This document shows positions 55,001 to 64,000 of a stretch of DNA of 64,000 bases, piece by piece. Positions within the stretch are counted from its first letter, which is position 1. Each line of letters begins with the position of its first letter. Source of the stretch: Branchiostoma floridae (taxonomy: Eukaryota; Chordata; Leptocardii; Amphioxiformes; Branchiostomatidae); contig NC_049990.1 in assembly GCF_000003815.2 (NCBI RefSeq), forward strand, positions 19,253,004 through 19,317,003, given 5' to 3'. The translations under genes and the position numbers were made by a program. The notes beneath the pieces were generated by a model that ran no database searches, was not told the origin of the DNA, and saw only the letters and a program-made list of their open reading frames with translations.

Positions 55001-58000
55001 CGTTAGTGCTGAAAAATATGTTTTACGCAAATAATGCCCAAGACTATTAGCTACACGTCTTATGTACTTTGGTGTCTTTTATATCATCTTTACTGGGGGT
55101 TCCCGAAAGCTGCCCGGCCGTGCCCCGGTTCGGAAATGTGACCTTAGGCGTTTTCTATCGATCGTAAATGTATACTTGCAAGGAGCTTTTATCAGATAAA
55201 ATTATAATAAAGCTCCTTGATATTTGTAAGAAAATATTTACAAACGCATGATTTTTCCAAAGTGTATTTACATGAAATAAAATTATTGATGATGATTTGC
55301 AAAGGAAATCTATAAGAGAAAAACACAGTAGAGTATAGAGAGTAGACGGGCATGGGACGGGGGCAACAAAAGAAGAAAGTCTGAAAAGCGTAGAGGTTAA
55401 CTGAAATATACTAGTAAATAGAGCGCTAGGAAATAACATGAATTTCCCCAAACTATAGACTTTCATTTTATTCCAAATGGTCCTATTGATTAGCTAAGGC
55501 GTTATAGCGGCCCGCCCAACATCCAGCAAGTCCCCGAGCCTATGCCGGGAAAGGGCCATGTGCATTTACAGACCCGGCCAGCGGAGTTTACGTTACACGG
55601 ACTATGTATACAACTTGATAAGATTGTGTCGGAACTGCATTAGAAACGAAATTTGCATGTCAAACTGCAAAACAGTGCTGAATTAATTCAAACTGGTAGA
55701 TGCATTTTTTTCCTTTATTCTTATCAACTCCTGTTTCCAGACTGATGTTCTGGGCCTCCCAAGGCTACCCGGGTATCGGCGGGAAGATCGAGCGGGCCAC
55801 CATGACAGGACAGGGCCGGGTAGCTCTGGCACACCGCGGGCTGGTGGACCCACGGGGACTGGCACTGGACTACGCAGACGACAGGTCAGGCAATGCAAAC
55901 ACTTAGGACACCTTTCCACTAGGACGGCGATCTTAAGAATGCGCTACAATTCAAGTAAACGCCGGCCGAATTTTTAGATCGGCTGGTGCTCGCCGAATTT
56001 AAGAATCTCCCGAACGTTGTCCGTATTTTTCGCTGAATTCTGTCCCGTTATGAATTTAAATGGGCTTGGTGTTTCATTCCGTAAAGTTTAAGTCTTTTTT
56101 TTGGGGCACAGCTGACATTACACGGAGGTTTAAATCCCAACGGTAAAGCTACTAAAAATCGCCCGAAGCCCTAGGACGTCGGCCGTGCTTTGGTCGAAAA
56201 TGCTCATTTGGAGCTCGCCGACACGTCGACCGGGCTCAGTTCTTGATTTCTAAGGGGGGCTTGACCTTGGTGTCTCTGCGTTCTAACGTTTAAAATAATG
56301 CTCAACGAAATTTATAGAAAAAATAACGAATCCTTTTACTCTTTGTGTGTGTTTTTTTTCTTCAATTAACGTTACACCTTTACATTTTGTATGACATTCC
56401 ATGTATGAAATCGAAAGTTACGCTCATATGTTTTACATCACAGTGAGAGCTCAGCGCAAACGCCATCTAGTGGAAAGGGGGTCTAAATAATACAATGTTG
56501 CACAAAGGTGACTCAAGAGGACAAAGTTGAAGACGCATTCAAATGTACCAAAACATCATTTGACCATTTGAATATACTTAAAACATTTTAGATAATTCAT
56601 AGGTAGCTGTGGTTAGCCTGGAAGAAAGTCTAAGTCCATTTGGCTTTGGTACAAATGTAAGTTGTGCAAAACATTAGATAATAGAAAAGGGAGAGTAAAA
56701 CGCCGTTTAGATTATAACCCATGTATCTTGCAGACTGTACTGGGCAGACGTCATTACAGGGAAGATAGAGTCAGTCACCCTGGAGGGTGGAGACAGGACA
56801 CTACTACTATCTGCACCAGGAACTAGCATCAAGGGACTCGCCATGTACCAGGTAACGTGTCATCTACATCTTGTGTGTTGTTGATTGTTTTTTGTCCAGA
56901 AATCGATATTGTACAAATAACGTTAACACTAAATGGTCGAGGACTCGAGATCATTCTGTGCTAAAAAGTGAGCCAATTGTACTAAATTACGTAAATGATG
57001 AGAGCTATATTTGTATCTAGCTACATTTTCAGTTTCTAGTAGTGAAAAATACAAATTAGATCAACTTGCGAATGGGTTGATTGGTAGTTTGTGGAAAGAG
57101 CTGTACAGTCCATTGAGTGCAACCACACACAGAAAAAGTCAGACTGTTTCCACCCCCCACCCCCCTCATTAGGTTGGACCACAATTTCTTCCATCCATAA
57201 TGGACCGTATTTTCCATCAACCCACTTGTGAATTAATTGAAAGCATTGATCTACTCGTAGCAGAAACAATTATAGTAATTTCTTGCCTTCCAATGGTTTA
57301 CAAAGTTCTGTCAACTTTATTTCAGGATTACCTGTACTACACAGACTGGGTGGGCCGTAAGGTCCACTGTGTGGGGAAGTCTAATGGAAGAGAAGTGTTT
57401 GCTGTAACTGCAAAGACAAGTGCAAGGCCTGTCGGGATTACGGTGTACAACAGCACCAATCAGATTGCACCTTCAAACAGAGGTATTATGGGATATCTCT
57501 GTTGACTAATCTTAGAGGACTTAAGCCCAAGAGGTCTACTGTTGTTTTTAAAAGTAGCAGATAGTATACAATGTGCTTTGTGGGGACTTAGTTTAACAGT
57601 AAGAGAGTGTATATCACTAAATACAATTATACCTTTACTGATACCTTTGCAAAAATACTATCTATTACTGTAACTCTTTATTTTGTTGATGATAACTTAA
57701 TTTCAGCAACTTTTGCCATCACTATCTAAGTAACTGCTAGACTTTCATCATCACAAATATTGATACCATTTTGTATTTATTCCCACTTGTAAAATTCTAT
57801 GTCATGAACCTTCCTTTGCCACCAAACTCAAAGATTTTACTGTAATATCAAATACATTTAAAGTTTACATAACGTTAAATCGTATGCAAACATCGTTTCA
57901 TATGGTTGGTATAGGTCCTTGGTTAACAACTTCTCTGTACATTGCCAGGCATTTCTACCTAGGTACTGCATAATGATTTAGTGACCATCATTAAGAATGC

Positions 58001-61000
58001 TGTTTTTTCTGTTCCCATAGTGTCCTGTATCCATGGTAACCACAGTTGCGCCCATCTGTGCCTGACGACATCTGCTGGTTACGAGTGTGCCTGTGCTGAC
58101 GGTTATGAACTTAAGCAGGACAACCACACCTGTAGGCCAGGTGAGACAAATAACAATGGTCGTATTGTTTGGTATGATAAGTTTTATCAAAGCATTTAAC
58201 ATTACGGCATAATTAGCTTTGATACTTATTGGTGATTGGATGCTGCCTAGCCTTCCATTGGACAACTGGTGCTAGCCTTGGTGCTGATTGGCCAAGTGGA
58301 CATCTCTTCTGTGATATTATTCTGAAATGCCAAAGTATGAAAATTTCATAACTTAAAGTTTTTTTCAATTTTTTTATGTTGAGTACCTACTTTATTTGAG
58401 TTCCTGATTTAACCAAACTTTACAGCATATTCCATTGCATGCTGTTTTCCATCAAACTTGTATACAAGTCCACCACAACATGCTTATAACATTGCACATC
58501 AACATGAACACATCAAAATGGTGACCTCCTTCCCAGCATACACCACTCCGATGGGGAAAAAAGGCAGCACCCATGGACGCAAGCAAAAATAGTACAGTTT
58601 TTGCCATCGCAAACCTGTAAATGCATTCTTCAAACAAATGATTTTTTGTTACTTGTTGTCTCTATAAACTAATTGTCCTTATCTTGTATCACTGTCCAGT
58701 GGAGAAGCCAGGAGACTGCCCTGACCAGAGGACCCTGTGGCCAGTATGTAGTGACCAGTGCCAGACAGACGGACACTGTTCACATGACCGCAAGTGTTGC
58801 TTTAATGGCTGTGGTCATACCTGTGCAGAACCAGGTGAGAAAAAAAAATGATAAATAAAGCAACAGATGTATAACTTTAAACACTCATTTCATGAAAACT
58901 TTGGTATGTCCAAATTTTCTTGTTGAAACCACAGTTCAACTTTGATCAAGAACACTTATTTTTGTTTACAAAAAAAAAATATACTTAGAACAAGTAAAAC
59001 AGGTGTGGCAAAAAAAAGTATTTCCATGGCGACAAAATTTTCCTTTTCCATATCCCTGGAAAGCAAATAATATGGTTAAAAATTATGAATTATGAATTCC
59101 ATCAATTTTTCTTCCATACTTCCTCAAAAGAGAATTCATTTCCTACAAAACTTGCCTTTCTACATGTATGACTGCTTGGAGATCTTAAGGTCCACTGAGC
59201 TCGAGTTTGAACAGAAACCTTGGAAATTCTGGGCAATTGATTCGGAAAAATACACTAGTGGGCTAGCCCCTGAGGTATTACCAATTTTATCATTCACAGA
59301 CATTAACCCCTGCGGTAGTGACCACAACCCCTGTGTGTCGGAGGCTCGGTGTGAGGACCACTCCTGGCTGGGGGCGGTGTGCATCTGTCCCGAGAGACAG
59401 GAGGGGGACGGGAGGACCCAGGGGACAGGCTGCCAAGGTAAAAGATGAGCCATTGACCTCCAAGTAGATACTGGGAAGGAAACTTGTAATGTTTAACATC
59501 ATGATTGTGAAGGGCCTTCTGTCAGAAGAAAATGAGTGGTCAGAAAACACTAAAAAGCATTTAATGTTACAGCATATTTAGCTTTGATACTGATTAGTGA
59601 TTGGATCCCATGAAGCTTTCCGTTGGCCTATCGGTGCTAGCCTTGGTGCTGGTTAGTTAACTGGATATTAATTGTATGATATTTCTGAAAACACTATATA
59701 TGTGTGATTACCTAGTAAGTATTTGTTTACCTTTGGTTATGAATTTGAAAGTTTTTCTTAAATATACATGTGTTTTAATCAAATTGTGTTTAGGAATACT
59801 AAAAGGAAGCATTGCTTGACCACATAAAAGACTTCAAAATGAATTTTATTTTTCTTATTTCCTGCTTTCTATAATATTGAAATTGTAGCCTTAATGCATT
59901 TTAGGGAAAGGGATAAAACGATCCTGTAGATTTTTTTATAAATGATCTAAATCTGAATATGAATATCCAATCTATAATTGAGTGCTTGCACACTGAACTT
60001 TGTTTTGAAATACAAGAAGTACTCAGTGTAACAATTCCCCAGAACCCCGCTGTCCTGCCCTGACATCTTGCACCAAGTTCTGTCCACTCGGCTTCCGGCT
60101 GGATGATGAAAGGTGTCCCATTTGTGAATGCAGGGGTGAGTATAATATTATGATGTACAATATTATGTTGCTATGTTTCTTGATGAAATAAAAAATTAAC
60201 TTATAAGGAAAAGTCTTTTGTGTCTCATATGTGGACTGAGGCTCTCTTTTATTGTGTATGCTTGTTGTGAAAATTTTACAAGTGTTGTTTATTTCCAAGT
60301 GTGTGTGGAGAAACTGTCTTTATTCCACGCCCTGTCAAATAGTGGATGATAGATTATATGCATGGATCCAAAGCATGTAATGAATAAGAATGTAGATAGT
60401 TACTTAATATACAATCATGTACTTACTGACATACAATAATATACTCAATATACAATAATTATGCTTGGTTACACAGTGACACAGTTTGCATACTGTAATG
60501 TAGAAACGTTTGTGGTGGTAAGTTTTATGTTTGCGGTTTTCACAAGTCTGCTTCTTGGCGAACACGATGAAATATCCGCTAACTTAAATGCATTTACATG
60601 TACAATACACCTGCGTTTTGTTTCCATGGTTACAGGAAGTGACAAGCCAGGCCAGTGCCCTGCGCCAGATGATGATGATGATGATGACACAGGACCATGT
60701 TGGTGCCACTGCACCTCCGACCACCATTGCCATGGTAACCAGAAGTGCTGCAGTGTGGGCTGCAGTCTGCAGTGTGTGGACCCTGTGACAGACAGTGACA
60801 GCAGTGAGGATGTCTGCTCATCGGATGATTCGTGCGTTGTCATGGCAACCTGTGGTGATGCTGGCTGTCAGTGTGAGCCTGGTTACCGTGGTGACGGGAG
60901 ACGGGATGGTAGTGGATGTACAGGTAGCCTTGGAATTGAATTCTCTAAGATTTCTTAGATACATGTATGCTGGATAATTGCCTTCAAGTTGATACTTATA

Positions 61001-64000
61001 GCTACTGGCCTCTTTAGATAATGCCTGCATGTCCCTTTTCCATAATGCTTGCTAATTGATAGGCAGCTAATTCTATTTCCTTTTTATTTGTAGTAAAAGA
61101 CTTCTTTTTTCACTTAGTTCTCAGTGAGTGTACTATAATTTGGCTAGTTTATTACCCTGCTTGATTTGAGCATAATATGTAAGGAGCTCTTCTAAAATTC
61201 AGCATAAAACATTTCAGGGCCCTCAAGTAGAACTTCTTCTAAGATGTTCTACAAGAAAAAAGTTAAAATATTTTTGCAAATTTTATAGAAACGGGAGATA
61301 AAATTCCGCTCCTCAATTAAGTAACTTGTGAAAATTAAAAGTGTGTCAATTCAAAGGCATGAAATTGTCACCTTAAATTAACTAGACCGAGTATAGAAAA
61401 TTCCCAAAAATTGTCAATAGATTTATGATTCTTGAAGTAATGTTCTTTAGGTAGAGGAATAAAAAGCTGTTGCAACAATGAATAGATTTTTTATTTTAAT
61501 TCAATAATCAGCTTTTATTTTATCTTTCACAGACATCAATGAGTGTACTGAAGATGCTACACTATGTGATGACAATGCCATCTGTACCAACACCAATGGG
61601 TCGTACCAATGCACCTGTAGGGAGGGCTTTGCAGGCAACGGAGTCACCTGCTCAGGTGAACAATCATCATTATCTATTACAGAATGTTAGAAACACACCT
61701 GCGACTAGCATTGGGTTGCCACACAAAGAATGCCACCTAGCTTAAAGCAGTTGCACTGCAGGCACTGTTTAACTTGATGTTTGGCTCAGTCAAAGTTGAT
61801 GATTGCATTTCATTTTATACTCTCCAAGAAGGCCTTTAGCTATGGCTGCATGTTTCAATGTGTTTTATGCATTTTTGTCAGGCTTTCTATATTTCTATAA
61901 GTTTTCTTTATGGCTGGTAGACAAGAATAAAGTGATACAAAATAGAAATGACCCAAAACACATAACATAACAGCCAACATCTGCTTGGAGAGTAGTATGT
62001 TATGTCATGTATCAGCTTAAACAGTGAAGACATATCAAGTAATATCATTTTCAAAGGGAGACTACTACTTGTATATGGATATTTCATTAGCTCACTGTAA
62101 TTATTTCTAACAACTTGACATTGTATTCATCACCTGGAACAAGTGGCGATAATTGATTGCAGAGTTAAAGGGACATAATGTAGAAATATGGCGCCAAAAT
62201 TTCAAATGTTCTGAACTTGAAAATCTCCATTCAGATTGACATTTGCAACTTATTTCCAACTCATCTGTGTCATTTTATCACATTTCTAGCTCTAATTAAC
62301 AACGCCAAAGTAAGCCACTGCCAAATTTACTTACTTCCGGGTAGCCTACCGGAAGTAAGCCGGCTGTAGATTTCCGAATCGACCGTTTCGGTCGCAGATC
62401 CTCGGAGCTTCGCGGGGACTTTCAACAAACTTCAGTAACGATTCAAGCGAACCACCGAACACGTTCTAAAGCGCACTTTGGTTCGTCGGAGAGTTGGATA
62501 AAATGGCGGACAACTCAAGCGGCGGAGGGAAGTGCGCATATTTCGAGACGTTCTCGCGGCACAACAAAGTCGTATCAATACGTTGTAAATATTACTGTGC
62601 AGTGTAATAAGGTAGACTCAACTCATAATGTAGAGAAATGGCCGAAAACAGTGACTTTCTTTTTTACATGATGTCCCTTTAACATGCCAGAAATATTTTT
62701 TTTGTGTTCCAGATGTTGATGAGTGTTGGTATGGGTCATCAGACTGCCATGACCACGCCCACTGTCACAACCAGCCTGGGTCCTACTTCTGCACCTGTGC
62801 AGCTGGGTACGAGGGAGATGGCAGGACTTGTGAAGGTGGGAGTAACTAACTGCTGAGTTTTATTTGTTTGTTTTTGTTTGTTTGTTTGTTTGAACCTTTG
62901 AAGCTGAAACTGGCCTGAAGGCTGCTTTTCATTGAGGTAATGAGGTAAGACGTGAGGGCCAAACACAATACAAATGCCTTGTACCACTTGAACTAACTGG
63001 TATCTAATTTGCCAGATGCTACAGTCATACAAGACTCTAATTGGAAAGAAATTCTAATAGATTTCAGCAACAGCACAGCAGAGGGCAGTAAGTGGGTCAA
63101 GAGCCGACAGTAAGAGATGCAGTGTGTCTGTAGCAATTCAGTACTGTCAAGACAGCTACTAACAGTAGGATATCAGTAGAAGTACCTTCAGTAACATTAC
63201 AGGTGTGACGATAAAGCCGATTTACTGAAATGTTCCCAAATAGGACTGTCACTTTGCTAATTGCTGACAGTGTCATCTAAGTACTGATGGTTAAATGCAA
63301 AGGGTTTCCAGGATTGCTGAGTAAAACATTTAGTGTTTTTTGTCAAACTTTGTAACATCCTTTTTATAGATACTGATGGTTGTCTGGAGGGTATATGTGA
63401 GCTGGAGGCTGTCTGCACAGATGTGCCTGCCCCAGGGGTGGGGGCTGTGTGCACCTGCCCCCCAGGGATGGACGGAGACGGCAGGCAGGATGGAACAGGT
63501 TGTTCTGGTGGGTGATGATTCATCCATTGAAGGATACATATCCAGGCAATGTGTGACTTTACAAAACTGAAAGGTGTAAACAGACAGTATCCACAGCACC
63601 TACAAATGATGGTCCATTAGGATAGATCGATTGTAATGCTTAAAATAATCCACATTTACTTCTAAATATCTGTAGGAGGATCAAAACATGTAAAATAACA
63701 AAGGTGATGTCCAATTCAGCACTAAGGACAGATGCCTTCTAAAACACTTTATTCTTTAAATGATAACTTTTTATACTTTTCTTTCATAAATATCTGCCAG
63801 GATGACCTTACAATTCCCTTCAGATGAAAAAAGTAAAAGATTATGTATAATTCTAGACTATTTTCTATTGACTTTAATTTTTTTTGCTAACATTGTATTG
63901 CAGAGGAAGATGGCTGTGGTATGGAGAGGAGCCCCTGTGTGGATGACGCCTGGTGTGAGGATGTGCCTGCCCCAGGGGTGGGGGCTGTGTGCCACTGTCC
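51958..64000 (+). CDS. Secreted YWTD-propeller / EGF / WAP / antistasin multidomain protein (5' part)
   Basis: At least sixteen exons with matching phases run off the right edge. The order is: signal peptide (51958-52015), acidic Ser/Asp/Glu-rich segment and six YWTD-type blades (52454-57482), LRP-type EGF (58021-58140), WAP (58700-58834), EGF-like (59300-59437), antistasin-like (60043-60135), WAP plus EGF-like (60636-60923), calcium-binding EGF (61533-61655 and 62713-62835), then EGF-like modules (63370-63507, and 63904 onward). A propeller capped by an EGF is the core of LDL-receptor relatives and nidogen. WAP and antistasin modules are usually protease inhibitors. The combination suggests an extracellular matrix or receptor protein that also restrains proteases. 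No membrane segment is seen in the window. The C-terminus is unknown. Confidence 0.83.
52454..57482 (+). CDS. Six-exon YWTD (LDL-receptor class B) beta-propeller
   Basis: The exons are 52454-52727, 54009-54099, 54646-54863, 55741-55884, 56734-56851 and 57326-57482. Each carries one blade signature in turn: [49 protein letters not shown] and GLALDYADD type turns lie between them. Phases run 1-2-0-2-2-0-1 without conflict. Six blades are the full number for this fold. The first exon also holds an acidic stretch of Asp, Glu, Ser and Gly before blade one. Confidence 0.82.
52973..53035 (-). repeat. tRNA-like sequence, probably SINE-derived
   Basis: On the minus strand, GCACTGGCACAGTGGTATTA and then CGGGATCGAATCC resemble A- and B-boxes. 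The anticodon arm is irregular, so I do not call a tRNA gene. Confidence 0.35.
53783..53957. mobile_element. MITE with AGTTAACCTTTATCC inverted ends, plus a partial copy upstream
   Basis: TTAGTTAACCTTTATCCGTGG pairs inversely with ATGGATAAAGATTAACTGA. A partial copy with CCTTTATCCGAAGGGTAACCT and GGTGGTTTCAAA lies at about 53610-53700. It sits in the intron between the first and second propeller exons. Confidence 0.6.
58021..58140 (+). CDS. EGF-like exon following the propeller
   Basis: Phase 1 to phase 1. The six-cysteine pattern [20 protein letters not shown], then CACADGYEL and HTC, is the LRP-type EGF that packs against YWTD propellers. Confidence 0.85.
58700..58834 (+). CDS. WAP (four-disulfide core) exon
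   Basis: Phase 1 to phase 1. KPGDCP opens it, followed by C-x3-[17 protein letters not shown] and a final P. The eight-cysteine core with the CC pair is typical of WAP inhibitors. Confidence 0.88.
59300..59437 (+). CDS. EGF-like exon
   Basis: Phase 1 to phase 1. [18 protein letters not shown], then [14 protein letters not shown] and C: six cysteines in EGF spacing. Confidence 0.8.
60043..60135 (+). CDS. Antistasin-like exon
   Basis: Phase 1 to phase 1, 93 bases. It reads [20 protein letters not shown] and then RCPICEC. C-x5-C-x3-C-x2-GF followed by CPxCxC is the antistasin pattern, a small serine protease inhibitor fold. Confidence 0.75.
60486..60603. mobile_element. Degraded MITE of the TACTGTAAATGC family
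   Basis: ATACTGTAATGTAGAAACG at the left and TTAAATGCATTTACATGTA at the right, with GTTTGTGGTGG and TTTGCGGTTTTCAC inside, match the family at 4466. It lies directly before the second WAP exon. Confidence 0.5.
60636..60923 (+). CDS. WAP plus EGF-like exon
   Basis: Phase 1 to phase 1. The WAP part contains an insert of six Asp before GPCWCHC, and then [13 protein letters not shown]. The second part carries [14 protein letters not shown], then [18 protein letters not shown]. The poly-Asp comes from a (GAT)n microsatellite. Confidence 0.8.
61533..61655 (+). CDS. Calcium-binding EGF exon
   Basis: [42 protein letters not shown] together with the N and aromatic positions gives the calcium-binding EGF signature. 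Phase 1 to phase 1. Confidence 0.88.
61656..62712. other. Intron of the EGF/WAP gene
   Basis: It includes a GC-richer stretch at about 62330-62590 with an ACTTCCGGGTAGCCTACCGGAAGT inverted pair near 62333. No exon is recognised in it. Confidence 0.5.
62713..62835 (+). CDS. Calcium-binding EGF exon
   Basis: [37 protein letters not shown]. Phase 1 to phase 1, the same length (123 bases) as the previous EGF exon. Confidence 0.88.
63370..63507 (+). CDS. EGF-like exon
   Basis: [18 protein letters not shown], then [15 protein letters not shown] and GTGC. Phase 1 to phase 1. Confidence 0.84.
63904..64000 (+). CDS. EGF-like exon, cut by the window edge
   Basis: It opens [18 protein letters not shown]. 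Its last 40 or so bases are identical to the matching part of the exon at 63370 (GATGTGCCTGCCCCAGGGGTG), so the two are a recent tandem duplicate. Confidence 0.8.

Larger units (their letters stand above)
58196..59700. repeat. Two copies of an intronic dispersed repeat (58196-58330, 59560-59700)
   Basis: Both contain CATTTAAxxTTACxGCATAxTTAGCTTTGATAC and GGTGCTAGCCTTGGTGCTG and are about 135 bases long. They lie in two different introns of the EGF/WAP gene, in the same orientation. The entry spans both copies and the exons between them. Confidence 0.6.

Overview
The window is animal genomic DNA. It has multi-exon genes with GT-AG introns, many short inverted-repeat elements, simple repeats and six runs of N. 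The gene content suggests a lancelet (Branchiostoma): duplicated TRIM genes, a type II membrane protein whose tail carries PYAVAY-type motifs next to an NHL propeller, and a modular secreted EGF/WAP protein. The species call is inference from recall, not from a search.

Region by region. (1) 1-8.4 kb, minus strand: two copies (A, B) of a gene that joins an N-terminal TRIM module (RING, two B-boxes, coiled coil) to a glycine-rich domain closely resembling the one in ALK/LTK receptors. B is complete, with four exons and a predicted 666 residues. A is incomplete in this window. (2) 9.6-13.9 kb, minus: a four-exon type II membrane protein with a cytosolic tail, one membrane segment, a Thr/Pro stalk and NHL repeats. 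One frameshift lies near its end. (3) 15.4-23.4 kb, minus: a phase-consistent exon chain carrying RanBP2/Nup358-like parts, then FG repeats, then the Nup98 RAE1-binding (GLEBS) motif. Two assembly gaps interrupt it, and a scrap of the TRIM gene's last exon follows it. (4) 25.2-33.4 kb: an 8.2 kb TA-flanked element with very long inverted arms and no transposase that I recognise. (5) 35.0-46.4 kb: three more TRIM/glycine-rich copies. C (minus) is a TRIM exon with no partner exons, E (plus) is a broken pseudogene, and D (plus) is complete with a 3.8 kb repeat-filled element in its first intron. (6) 47-52 kb: a LINE scrap, an internally deleted mariner with an open 108-codon frame, minisatellites and a near-perfect hairpin. 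(7) 52-64 kb, plus: the 5' part of a secreted protein with a six-bladed YWTD propeller, then EGF, WAP and antistasin-like modules, running off the window.

The most notable content is the TRIM-glycine-rich fusion family. All joints in it are phase 1, both complete copies give uninterrupted frames of nearly equal length, and the family has copies in several states of decay within 46 kb. The products lack a signal peptide. A domain known from an extracellular receptor therefore appears to be used inside the cell on a probable E3 ubiquitin ligase. An amplified immune or ligand-sensing role is speculation.
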